Shown here: piece after piece, positions 11,160 through 22,544 of the stretch
Position numbering within the stretch: the stretch's first letter is position 1
Layout of the letters: each line of letters opens with the position of its first letter
Assembly (NCBI GenBank): GCA_025201365.1
Contig: JAIXMF010000002.1
Location: forward strand, 2,170,001-2,234,000
Direction: 5' to 3'
Source: Syncephalis plumigaleata
Lineage: Eukaryota > Zoopagomycota > Zoopagomycetes > Zoopagales > Piptocephalidaceae
Length of the DNA: 64,000 nt
Notes under the pieces: model-generated
Seen by the model: only the letters and a program-made list of their open reading frames with translations
The model's database searches: none
What the model was told of the DNA's origin: nothing
Position numbers and translations under genes: made by a program

Positions 11160-14100
11160 ATGGCTAGTCTACTAGGTATTATACTGGTTGCTAGTACTAC
11201 ACGCGGTCATCATGTTGTATTCAACTATCCACCCGCATCACGTCACTCGACTGCCGTAAATAAACGGAAACGAACAGCGCAGACTACTCGAGTGGACGAG
11301 CAAACAACACGTCGTAAACCAGTATTTCAACCATGGCCTGGTTCGAAGAAGACAACAATGACGAATACTACTACTAATAATAATGCAACAACGATATCAT
11401 CTCATCAAGGCGACAATCAAACCAAGCTAGCCTCGTCTGTTGGATCAAACTCACAACGAGACGATAGTAGTTGTGATGATAATGATGAACATCACGAACA
11501 ACACAAGATTAGTAGTAAAAATGGACCGCCTATTCATAGTAGTCATGGTAGTGGAGGAGAGGAACGAGGATCGTATTATTGGAGTCATGGAGAAGGAGAA
11601 GAAGAGGAGGAGGAAGGATTAGTAGAGGAGGATGACGATGACGACGATGAGAATGAAGATGGATACAATTATACGGATACATTAGAGGATACAGATGTTA
11701 TGGAGGATGATTATTATCCTAGTAGTAGTAGTAACAAGAACAAGAACAACAATAATAATAGTAGCAATAACAATGGCAATGGTAGTGGTATACCATCGGA
11801 TGATCTACATAAGCATGGTTCATTTGATCATTCAGATGATACGATGACGAGTAACATGTCGACATCTCAATCGACGACTAATGAACTATTCGGTATATCA
11901 AAGGCAGTATTAGCGAATATGTTATCTCCACGTACATCATTACGTGATGCACGATTTCAACTCGAACTAGACGGCGATATTACAATGGTGGGACGACCGG
12001 TTAGTCTACCGGTGATGGATATAGCACCGCATCCCATGGTGAATCGACATGCCAGCTATACTCATAGTACTAATTCGACACCGGCCATATTATCGAGGCT
12101 TAACGACGAGATAGAAGAGGAGATGGACAAATCCAATCAACATCACAAGCATCGCGACACTCATAGAACGGGTATGTCACGCGTTAAAGTACCTGTACGT
12201 AAAGTGGTGGGACGACAAGCACTAGGATTATTGGGTGTTGCGGAGAAACGATCCTCGGAATTGGCCGTATTACCTCCTACATCGACCAGTTCTAGTAAAT
12301 CGTATGATGATATCGATTTATCTTGGCGTACAGGTGCATCATCAGTACCTATAAAGAAGAGGGAAACTGAACGAGTAGTAGATGATGATGACGACGATGA
12401 TGATGATGCTAGTGATAGGAAGTCTAAAGGTGCCAATGGATTGAGATTAACCATTAATACGCAAGTGAAGAAGGATGACATTGCTATGCCACAAGTGAAA
12501 CTACGACGACGATCTTCAGCGGGTACACAACCATTAGATATGATCAAGTTGAATCATCCCAATAATACTACTACTAGTAGTAGTAATACTAGTAACAATG
12601 TTGATCATCATCATCATCATCATCCATTGGAAGGTTCAATGATACCTATCTCGCAATTATCTACCGATATGATGGCATCTGTAGATACTAGTACATGGAG
12701 TGCACCACCCATTCCATTTACCGTAAGTAGTTAACAATAGTAGTAACAATGATCATATGATTAATAATGGAATACAACAATTCATTAGGAGAAAGCGAAT
12801 GCACTATCAGCATCACCGCCATCTACTAGTAACACTAATATGAAGATGAAATCGAATAAGATGGATACATCGTCTGGTGAACAAGTAGCATCGCCTACAC
12901 CGATACACTTACCCGGTGATGTACCTAAATTACATCATAAACGATCGCAGTCCATATCATCAGCACCTATGTTAGCGGTGAACACTACTGTAGCATCTAA
13001 ACACGTACTCGACACCCTGGGCGTAGGTGATTCTAGCGGTAATTGTGATGTCAATGATTCTAATACCAATCAAGCCGCATCAACACAATCATCGAATCAT
13101 CAGAAATCAATGAATAATAATAATGAGGATACAACTGATACATCGAATACTGCATCTGCGTCATCGACAAGACCACCTAGTTCGTCACCTGCCGTGATAC
13201 CTAATCAAAGTAGTACCGGCGATACATCCAGTGGATCTGAACGACGTCGTGTCTCTAGCGTATCAGGCACGAGTGGAGTTAGCGGGATACGATTAGGATT
13301 GGTGGGATTGCGCGCTACGAGCAGTATCGGATCGAATACCATACCGAATACGGCGATAGCAGCAAGTGCCGCACTAAGTGGCTCTGGATCGACGATAAGT
13401 GCCACCACGGCAGCATCACGTGTGGCAGCGGCAGCGGCAGCCTCCGCTTTACATAGTGGACTCTACGCGCAAGCACCCTCGCCACTCATCAGTTTCCATC
13501 TGGTGTTTGTGACGCAGCGTGCTCCGGCACAATCGATGCGTAAAGCAATCGCCGCATGGTCATTGTCATCACCGGCCGTGGATGGTCTACGCTACCCGTC
13601 CGATGAAGGAGGTGCCGCTAATAATCCACTTCACGATGGTCATGAGTGGTTATCGTCGTCTGGCGACACGAACGATCTGATGTACTGGTCGAATTGGTGG
13701 CAACAATCCACGGAGGAGGAGCAGTATACGGCATTCCTCGATCAACTATATCGACAAGTGGTGCGTAAATTGACTACAGCACTGCAATACGAGCAATTGC
13801 GCTGTGACTACGTGAGACGCGAATCCGAACTTATGCTGGCCATCAGCGAGGAAGCACATCGTACAGGTAAATTATTATAACCGCTAACATCGTTGATATT
13901 AATTGTGCTGTATGATGTTTAGATAAATATCGTGATGAGGAACAATGGTTGAAACGTGTTCTATCTCGCTCGTCGCTTGCACGCGAGTTGGCCGCTTGCT
14001 ATGACGCTATTGCCATCGGGCGTACCGCTACACTCTGTGTCAATGGCGAGATCGATCTGCTTGTACGTGGTCCGCTGCCATGTCCGCGTGGCACACTCCT

Positions 14101-15781
14101 CGCTAGACGTGCGATGATTGCAGCAATGCACGCGCGTGGTGCCAATTTCCGTAGTCATCGACCATTTACGATACCATCCGAGTCGATTCTGGCGGCGAAC
14201 ACGCCCTCCAACCCTATCCATCATGGTCAGCAGCCACAGGGATTGTCCATTTCATTTGCATCGGTGAGTAGTACGCATTTTACACCGGACAAGGAGCATA
14301 AAGTTGGATCGAACTACGATCGATACTATCCGTTTAGTGGTAGTGGCACCTTTTCAGGTCTCGAGGATCGTCGTCGTCGTATGGACGCTCGTTGGCATAA
14401 TCTAGAGCATTGGCTACCATCGCTTAAAGCGGTACGCCATTGTTTACGCGCGCATCACGCGTTACTACTCTGTGATGATCCTGAAGTGGTATTAGCGCAT
14501 ATTCCCTGGGTGGGCGAGGAACGACCCACTGCACTGATTGCATTTATCGAATTGGCCACCCCAATGAGAAGGTAAACAACTATTTACCCATTGCTATGTA
14601 ATAATAATAACTAATGTGAAGAGTAGTTTGGCTAGTATTGCAGAAACACTTGGCTATGGCTGGCCAGAAACCATTCAATTGGCAGCCTATCTCGTCTATC
14701 ACAGAGCAGCACGTATTATCGATCCGGTTAATCCGCGTAATATTTATATCGTGGCACCGAATGCACATCTTAATCGGTAAGCTGATGAGATATGATAATA
14801 ACAATGCTAATACTGCTTGTTAGAATCAATGAATTATCTGCAGCATTTGCCGCTGAATTAGATCCAGGATTTGAACTCACTCATTTATTGGGTCAACTAT
14901 CCCGAGCACCTAAACCATTCTCGGCGCATATTCCACCGAAAGCTAGACGATCTGTCTACTTGGAAGCGATGGTGTTCCTAATACGACATCGACTGGTACG
15001 TCAATTACACACGTACATCTATTTTACACTGCCATTATCGGTGGCACGACCACAATCCACGAATAATCATCTTAGTGTCACCACTCTCATGAATATGTCG
15101 TTGAATCCAGCGGTGGTCGCGGCTACAGCTGCACCCATCAATAATGGTATGCTTACCTTTGGTGGTGCAACTAATCCTACCAGTGCTACTGCTACTGCTA
15201 ATGCCAGCAATAATGTTAATCATAACAGTGGAGGTGGAGGTAACACCTTTTTACGACGTGGTGGTGGCGGTAGTCATGCTGATCTCGTTTCCTCCTTCTT
15301 TCCAAGCTCTAATGCATCTGTCATGGATGAACGAAGTGAAGCAGGTGATACTACAGTGGGTGGAGTAGGTAATGGTAATGATACTGCTTCACGATTTGAT
15401 ACTAGTCATACACAACAGCAGCAGCAGCAGCAGACATCGATCAATGATCCTCATGATATGGAAAAATGTTGTGCACTGGCCATGCCTCAGGATTACGCCA
15501 GTGATGTACTATACGAGTATATAGCACGATTAGTAGCTGGTCATCCACGCGATATCGGTAATACATTATTCTGGTAAGTCAATGTAATAATGAATCAATA
15601 AAAAGTTCATAGTCATGGCTAACTTATTATCTCATTATTTCATTCTAGTATGATTAATAATGGCTATTTGGATGGTAGACATCCAGTCGAGGAGATTATC
15701 ACGGATCTTAACATGAGTCGACGTGATCTAAATGAGATTATCAGTCGATTCCGCGATAATATTGTAACTGTACTACGCTAA
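11160..15781 (+). CDS. NPR3: NPR3 (NPRL3), GATOR1/SEACIT subunit
   Basis: Six exons: 11160-12722, 12789-13866, 13923-14571, 14627-14776, 14824-15573, 15649-15781; all phases agree, giving about 1440 aa. The start was set at 11160 because it gives the family's signature N-terminus MASLLGIILVASTTRGHHVV followed by FNYPP. Conserved blocks continue at PSPLISFHLVFVTQ, the helix EEAHRTDKYRDEEQWLKRVLS, VNGEIDLLVRGPLP, and the C-terminal winged-helix end FCMINNGYLDGRHPVEEI. Long Asp/Glu, Asn and Ser inserts after residue 60 make it longer than yeast Npr3 (about 1150 aa). In yeast and animals, Npr2-Npr3-Iml1 act as a GAP for Gtr1/Rag GTPases and hold down TORC1 when amino acids are scarce. A Rheb gene, another TORC1-linked GTPase, lies 32 kb downstream. 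Confidence 0.93.
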
Positions 15782-16047
15782 GAAGCAATGTATAAATCTA
15801 ACAATAAAAGTACATATGAGAAATCAAATAACATTAAAATGACAGTAACATCAACATACAAATCGAAAGAGAAAGATAGAAGTATATCACATATTTATTC
15901 AATAAATGATTGAATGCTTTTGTAGATATATTTCTTGGTCCAAGGAATAATGACTTGAATGGCATGGACACTAAAGGATCTTGCACCAATCCATTTTTGA
16001 CTTGAATACCTACAATATCTACTTGACGATGTCCATGTCTTGCTTGC

Positions 16048-16260
16048 TTAACTTCGACCATGGGGGATGCCTTTGGAGGATCGCTCACCGCCTTTGGAGG
16101 GGACTCGATCACCGGCTTCGAAGGAGTCTCGATCGGATTCATGCTTCCCGCTTGCTTCGGCAGGAGCACGACGATCCAGGGCAGGAGCAGCTTCAACGAC
16201 GACCAGGCTGGTGACAGCGACGATGGCGACGGCAATAGTGATAACGGCAGAGAACTTCAT
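16048..16260 (-). CDS. Small secreted protein, unrecognised
   Basis: The frame encodes 70 aa with a clear signal peptide (MKFSAVITIAVAIVAVTSLV, cleavage near VEA-APA). The rest is short, charged and cysteine-free (ALDRRAPAEASGKHESDRDS). An overlapping longer frame on the same strand (15834-16235) lacks a signal peptide, but its downstream half (KNGLVQDPLVSMPFKSL...) reads protein-like and could be reached through a possible GTGAGC donor inside the first frame, so the true C-terminus may differ. Processing at the Arg-Arg pair after cleavage is possible. A partial, collapsed copy of this locus lies at 16921-17145. Confidence 0.6.
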   Translation of the reverse strand: MKFSAVITIAVAIVAVTSLVVVEAAPALDRRAPAEASGKHESDRDSFEAGDRVPSKGGERSSKGIPHGRS

Positions 16261-16430
16261 GTTGATGTTGACCTAGAGGGATATAGACAAATAAATAAAA
16301 TAGAACGATAATACAGAGCAATAATATATACGAGTGGTGATAGTATTAGCTAGAGTAGTAGCTAGAGTAGAATAGAGTAGAGTAGAAGAGCGAGTATGAA
16401 GATGACAAGTCGAGTGTGTCAAAAAGTGCT

Positions 16431-16439
16431 CGATTTATA
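16431..16439 (-). promoter_or_regulatory. TATA box of the small secreted protein gene
   Basis: On the minus strand the sequence reads TATAAATCG, about 170 bases before the start codon at 16260. It is the only strong TATA-like motif in the flank. Confidence 0.45.
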
Positions 16440-16920
16440 GCCGAGATGATAGTGATGATGATGGCGGATATTCTAGTGAACATAATACGATGGTCATAGA
16501 CCACAGTCAGACTATCTCCATACGATACTCTCCTCCGTACATGGATTGTACTCAGAATGGTGGAACATCCATCAGACTGCACGTTTGCCATCCCATCCAT
16601 GTGGATATTGACCAGTAGATGTGCTACATGAATGATAGAGCAATACTGTTCTAACAGCATTGTGCAAATTAAAAGTGGATATTGGTATAGCTCAATGATC
16701 AATCCGCTGCTTGTAGACAGGACATTGAGTAATCAAGTACCAATTAGATGAATGTCTGTCATGTCGTGTCACCGCATGCTCTGTCAATTGTCTGAATCTA
16801 CATATTATCATCATTCAGAATACTCTCAATAATGACACTTATACCTGTTACAACCATCATGGCTGATTATATTCTATTGAGATGATTGTATTGAACATCA
16901 TGTGTATATGAATACAGATT

Positions 16921-17145
16921 GACATATTTATTCAATAAATGATTAAGTAATTTTGTAGATATACTTGTTGCTGTACAAAGAAATAACGAATGCATGGACC
17001 TAAATGAGGAACTTGTCTCATTTGCTTAATGGCTAAGAAGAAAATAACTTCATGTTGATGTTAGCCTCGTGTAATATAGACAGATGAGTTGCTAGAACGA
17101 GAATAGAGCAGAATAGAGTGGAAGAGCAAGTATGAAAGAGAGAAA
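16921..17145 (-). pseudogene. Collapsed tandem duplicate of the small secreted protein locus
   Basis: Three blocks match the neighbouring locus in order: the 3' part around the polyadenylation signal (16921-16966 against about 15892-15937), the start-codon surroundings (aacttcatgttgatgtt, 17042-17060 against 16253-16270) and the AG-rich leader (17097-17140 against about 16365-16410). Almost the whole coding part between them is missing, leaving a start codon followed by only a few codons. This is a gene duplicate that has lost its coding sequence. Confidence 0.6.
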
Positions 17146-17230
17146 AAGTTTTATTCTTTTTTTAATGAAAGGCAATCCGCATATCACGCCTTTTGTCGTA
17201 AAATAATTCAACCGTTTAATTTATACTAGA

Positions 17231-18589
17231 ATGAAATTAACCGCTGCTACATTGGCTGAATTACTGCCTAATGAGCCATTGGCACGCCTTACTTGTTTGT
17301 CGTTACGTGGCAGGGATATCTCGCACATTGAGGATTTATCCCGTTTATTACCGGCGGTTAAACGAATCGATTTGACCGATAATGCCATCCGACACCATGA
17401 TGCGCTATCAGGTCTACGTAAATGTAGCGGCGTCACTCAGCTTGTACTGCAGGGCAATGAGCTCACCGAGTTGGACTGGGTCACCTGGCTGCCCAAAGAG
17501 CTACATGTGCTGAATGTGAGCCGTAATCAGATTAAACTGCTGCCCGAGTGCATCAACGAGTGTCAAGGATTACGTGCACTTATGCTTAATCACAATAAAT
17601 TGAAACGAGTAGACGTGCTATCTGGTCTACCTGAACTGAACACACTGGGTAAGCAATGAATGGTAGATAGCAATGGTAGTTAACGAATGATTGCGTTAGT
17701 GGTATCGCATAATCAGATCGAGGAACTACCGATGTTGGATCGATTGCCGGAACTCATTAAACTAAGTGCCGCTCATAACAAGCTAAGAGCAATGCCGGAT
17801 ATGCGGAAATTGCTTAAACTGCGTGAACTACGATTGTCAGGCAATAAGATTCATCAACTATCTGCGGAGCAATTGCCGGTCAACATTAGAGTATTAGATC
17901 TAGGAGATAATATCATTCAATCATGGGAGTAAGTAGGCTAATGAAATGACTAGCTAGTTACGCTCATATCGATCAACCAACTAACTAATGACACTAGTCA
18001 ATTGGAAGCAATTCGCAAAGTAAAATGGCTTAATAATCTAACACTAAAGGGCAATCCAATTGCCGATCGAGATGATTATACAGAAACGGTAGGTGTACAA
18101 ATTGATGCAAATAAATGAGATACGCTAATGATGCAATCATACTAGATACGCTTATGGTTTCCACGTCTACGTGTGCTAGATGGACGTAGAATTGATGCGA
18201 AATACTTGGAGCGTAAGGAGGAAAAGCAACGTGAAGCGGCAACTACCACTGATCCATTAGAGAAGGAAGATACATTATCAGAATTGAAACAAGAACAGAA
18301 TGAGAAAATGGACATTGATGATGATAGCGATGATAACGATGATGAGCCAAAGAAAGGAAAAGCGAAGCGTAAACGCAATGCAAACGATACCATTCGTAGT
18401 AGTAGTAGCAGCAGTAGCAGCACTGATCATTCATCGGTACTGCCTACGAAGAAAGTAAAAAGCAAACGTGTAACAGTGAAAACCACCGTAAAACCACCAT
18501 CTGAAGAAGTTATCGCAGCTAGGAAGCGAGCATTATTAGGTAGCAAACTACTGCGTAGTGAACATACTCAAAAGAAATTAAAATATTAA
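17231..18589 (+). CDS. Leucine-rich-repeat protein with acidic-basic tail
   Basis: Exons 17231-17648, 17700-17928, 17998-18088, 18146-18589 give 393 aa. Residues about 20-270 contain consecutive LRR units (LTCLSLRGRDISHIEDL, VKRIDLTDNAIRHHDAL, LHVLNVSRNQIKLLP, LRALMLNHNKLKRVD, LRELRLSGNKIHQLS, IRVLDLGDNIIQSWD) closed by a capping segment ending LRVLDGRRIDAKYL, typical of the SDS22/U2A' LRR class. The last 120 residues are a Glu/Asp block, a Lys/Arg-rich segment that could be a nuclear signal, a Ser run, and a basic end. The fold is certain; the partner and function are not. A nuclear scaffold or ribosome-biogenesis role would fit the tail (inference). Confidence 0.85.
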
Positions 18590-20193
18590 TAAACAATATT
18601 GGATCACTTGTATCTATTCGGTTTGGGGAATGACTAATATGCTTTGCTAATAACGAATGTACCGCATGATAGTGTGTTACGGTAGATCATGTAAAGTAGA
18701 AGAGAGAGAGAGAGCAAGCGAGAGAACAAGGCCAAAAATAGTATTGCAAAGGCCAATCCAGTGGTGAAACCTCCTTGTTATCAGCGCCATCATATAGCTG
18801 ATTAATGGCGCATGATCACGCTACATCGGCAAAAGGGGGTGTCATTCCGAGCATTAATAGCGACATTGCAGTTGACTGTCGACTTGTAAAGAAAAAACGA
18901 GGTAAGCATTCGTTTCGTGTGTTCCGCGTGTATGTATGTGTGTGTACGCGCTTGGCATGAGAGTCAGTACATCGTACACCCACGCGCGCAGTAAATAGTA
19001 GCGAAACGATACGGTAACGCAAATACGGTTCATTAGTTTTGTTTTGAATTGGCTGAAAAAGGCAACCTTCTTTCATAGCAAAGTAAACCATGTGCACTAA
19101 CTCCACCAATAAGCGTTATCGAGTGAAATTAGTCTGTCTAGTGCCTGTTGCAACTATTACCGTTTCTATTGTTGCTATTGGTATAGCACCCTTAAAATAC
19201 TATATCGAGTAAATGACTGCTTAAAATGCTAATACATTGCATTGTTATTAATTCGATAGATGAACATATTTTGCTAATATTTAATTACTAGCTTGCATGA
19301 TCAATTTCCACTAAGGAATGATGATAGATAACAAGCCATGTATGTGTGTATGTGTGGCAATGGACATTCCTTGGAATGATCTATGAGGAATGTTTAGATG
19401 GCTATCCGATGTCAACGCAAAATGCATCACATGTTTCGAATATAGAAACAAATAGCGCGAGAGATGTTTTTTTACCACACTGTCCATTTGTTATGACATT
19501 TGTGCGCCATTCCTCGTACACTCGTTCCCGTTGCTTCGTTGTCCTTTGTATAATAAACGTGCGTGCGTGTTTACATCACGTTGTTAGTTGCATTGTTACC
19601 TATAATGTTGATATGATAACCGGCCTTGATTGGTTCAGAGTAAGATTCTCCAGTGATTATGCAGCCATGTCGCTAATGCTGTCAATGTTCAGGTCAATCG
19701 ACTTGTAAGGTATAGGAAAAAGAGCCGACAGCTTTATGGTCATACTGAATATGGCGCATTGCATGCGTGGAAAAGACCGCTGTATATACTGCCCTTCCTA
19801 TCTTGGCAAAGGGTACAAGGAGGCAAAGCGATATGTGGTCATCTTTATCGCGCAAGTAAAAGGCGCGGATGTCAATTAACGCATATGCGGATTTAATACC
19901 CAAAAAGGTAATCGATTAGGATGGCTACCTGTGCCATTCCTACTACTGCTACGGATGTTACAGTTAGTCTCTTCACTGCTTGCTGGCTTGCACGTCCACG
20001 CGTTTACGCTCGTTTCAGTCATTTACAACTAACACACTGCCTTCAGTGACAAGAAATAACTCATATACACTCTCGAATGTCTGTGTATCTACAGCATTGA
20101 AAGCATCTTTTCATGGAAGGCAATCGCCTTTAAATAAGCGTGACTTCCCCCGCCTTTTTGTTCAATCATTAAACTGTTGTAACTACACTCGAT
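18590..20193. other. Gene-poor intergenic region
   Basis: About 1.6 kb with no frame that shows motifs or protein-like composition. A GA repeat occurs at about 18702-18724. The frames 18816-19109 (-) and 19346-19708 (+) look like chance. A TATA-like tttaaataag at about 20128 may serve the next small frame. Confidence 0.5.
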
Positions 20194-20484
20194 ATGCCTT
20201 CTCCGCAATCTGAACCTCACTGGGTGTTATCCCAGGCTACTGTAGCTTATTTGAGTAGGTGCGCTTTTTGTAGATTAGATACTATCATTAATCATGTTCT
20301 GTTCATATTCATAGGCGAGCAAGATCAAGCACCATCATCGCCACCACCATCGCCACCGTCCAGTCCTCCTGCCAATGTGCCCGATGCTATAGACATTGAA
20401 TTCCTACCGGAAGAAGAGGACGAGCTTCAAGTGCCGCCAGACACTGACTATGATGGTATCAATCCGTGCTATCGCAATCCATAG
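20194..20484 (+). CDS. Possible small proline-rich acidic protein
   Basis: A 96-aa frame with no recognised domain. Its second half is proline/serine-rich then acidic (SSPPPSPPSSPPANVPDAI, IEFLPEEEDELQVPPD) and ends DGINPCYRNP. The middle (YLSRCAFCRLDTIINHVLFIFI) looks like translated intron; a GTAGATTAG donor with an acceptor at TTCATAG before the proline-rich part would keep the frame and remove 45 bases. A TATA-like motif lies about 65 bases upstream. I list it because the composition of the second half is unlike random frames around it, but nothing confirms expression. Confidence 0.3.
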   Translation: MPSPQSEPHWVLSQATVAYLSRCAFCRLDTIINHVLFIFIGEQDQAPSSPPPSPPSSPPANVPDAIDIEFLPEEEDELQVPPDTDYDGINPCYRNP

Positions 20485-21258
20485 ACGCAAGCAAGCAAGC
20501 AAGAGTGTACATACACATCGATCATTTACATTCTAAACTCCGACCCACATAATATTGCATCCGCATCCGTAATAACTATTAACCCGTTTCCCTCCTGTTA
20601 TACTACTACTACTACTACTACTATACCACTTAAGTAACCCTATTGTCAACTAGACCATCCACCATGCCGTCAGCAATTCCTTTTTTTGTAGAAACCAGAC
20701 TAGATGGACGGCATTATTTTGCATGCACTTTAAGCTGTATTTTGTTTTTGTTTAACTTTTCATTTATTGTAACCACTATGCTTAGTTTCGATAAGTACTT
20801 TTTTCTTCCTTCTTTAAATATGCCAATATCTCTTTTGTTTTTGTTTTGTTTGTATTTTTGAATTAGATTCATATACATTTTAGTGCTCCTTCCCTCTGTT
20901 TCATAGACACTGTTTGTAGTACTTTTTTACTACCTCCCATTTATACTGACTGCATTGCATGTGTAGCCACGTTGGTTGCGCCAACGCCCTTGAACTATAC
21001 GAGCAACCTGGATGTCGTTTCTCTACCTATAGTAGCTTCTTCTATGTAGTTGACTACAAAGAATATACAAAGCGGCATTCATAGTACTTGTTACTCAAGC
21101 AAACACACACAGGCAACTATTGAATAAATAACGAATGTAACGAAACAGAGGAGAGTTTAATGTGGTTAGAGTTATGAAGGCTTTACCATAACTGTCAAAT
21201 ATGAGCCCCTTCTCACTTTTTTTACTATCATTGCAGCCATCCCCAGTCATTCTTGCTA
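20485..21258. other. Intergenic region without a recognised gene
   Basis: AT-rich, T-biased sequence with an ACT repeat near 20602-20622. Nothing coding is visible. It leads into the miniature transposon. Confidence 0.5.
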
Positions 21259-21260
21259 TA

Positions 21261-21841
21261 CAGGCTTTTTCCATCCAATTTGCGCAGTTAGCCTTCTGTC
21301 TTTACGAATAAATAATAGTTAACACTTACAAGTATTTCTACTCCGTATTCTGTTTCCAGCCCTCTCCTCTTGGGGAAAGACTGGGGTGATAGCGATAACC
21401 ATCACGGATGAATTGTTTTTTGTTGTTTGGTTCCCTCTTGATCCTGTTCTTCATTGCTTGAACGTTTAGAAGGAACGGCACCTCGTCGGAATTGTGTTGG
21501 AATACCATATCCATTGCGAGCACTGTGGATAATCTGAATGAAGTTCAGACATGCTGCCATATCCCGATTCCATAAACGATAATCAATAGCTACTTGTAAG
21601 TACATGACATGGCAATATCCAACTATACTAGTACACTTGTATCATCTACCTTATAGAATTGATGATGATAGTTATCGCTATCAATAAATGATCCATTACT
21701 GAATACTGAATTGTTATTATTATCATGCTGTGTCAACTGGCATTTCTACACTAATAATGATGTTAACAATCGTGTAAATCTATTTATTAATAAACTGCAA
21801 ATGTTAAAGGATAAATGCGCAAATTGGATGGAAAAACACTG
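21261..21841 (-). mobile_element. Miniature DNA transposon, copy 1 (Tc1/mariner-like ends)
   Basis: A 581-bp element with terminal inverted repeats of about 26 bp: one end reads CAGGCTTTTTCCATCCAATT, the other ends AATTGGATGGAAAAACACTG. It is flanked on both sides by TA, the target duplication used by Tc1/mariner elements. A second copy, inverted with respect to this one, lies at 50748-51347; long internal stretches are nearly identical. No transposase is present, so it would need one supplied elsewhere. On the minus strand it carries a short frame beginning MYLQVAIDYR and containing MAACLNFIQII, also present in copy 2, which is not transposase-like and may be a captured piece of a host gene. 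Confidence 0.75.
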
Positions 21842-22544
21842 TATCAATGATGTAGCTCTTTTTCTTTTTCCTCTTTGCTCTTTTTCTTTTTCTCTTTCCT
21901 CTTCCTCTTTCCTCTTTCTCTTTCCTCTTTGCTCTTTTCTTTTCCTCTTTGCTCTTTGCTCTTTGCTCTTTCTTTCTTCTTGTCTTTCCGCTAAGCTCGC
22001 TAGTATATTCAAGTAAAATGTAAGTTATCTATCTGCGATATGTGTTATTGTTGTACTGCAAATTGGCGTGTTACATGACAAACTATCCGTGTTGTCATAG
22101 TAGTGCGCTGAATGGATCTCGTATCTGTTCCTCTTATTGAGGATTGTTTGCTATATCAAAACCATGCTGCTGTTTGAGGCGCCCACTTTTGTTTCTTTAG
22201 CGAGTTGGCGTTATAGGTGTGCCGCATACATTTATTCCTACTTTACCATTCTAGTAATATTAGCTAACTAACTAACTAATAATCAGTTGTATTCTATAGG
22301 TTCTCCATTTATTGCTGCTGTATTTACTACTACTTTTATTTATAATAAATATACAATTCAATCCTGTAAATAGCATGAAATGTTATCTTTCAATGTATAG
22401 CAACTCTTTTTTATTAACTAAACAATGACTTTTCTATTATATTACAATAAATCACTATCATCATCATCTACTATTAGCCAACTATCGGTGGAATATCTTT
22501 CATTGTACAATAGCACTTACCAGTATTTGACGATCTAATCGAGG
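21842..22544. other. Intergenic region with a CTTT-rich tract
   Basis: Positions about 21856-21985 are an almost pure C/T microsatellite-like tract (units such as CTCTTTG and CTCTTTTC). The rest is AT-rich with no coding signal. Confidence 0.6.

Noticed and set aside
15834-16235. 133-aa minus-strand frame overlapping the small secreted protein
   Set aside because: No signal peptide and starts inside the other gene; kept only as a possible spliced tail.
19346-19708. 120-aa frame in a gap
   Set aside because: No motif, irregular composition, no splice or promoter context.
20602-20622. ACT repeat as possible CRISPR-like or satellite array
   Set aside because: Simple microsatellite; no spacer-repeat structure anywhere in the window.
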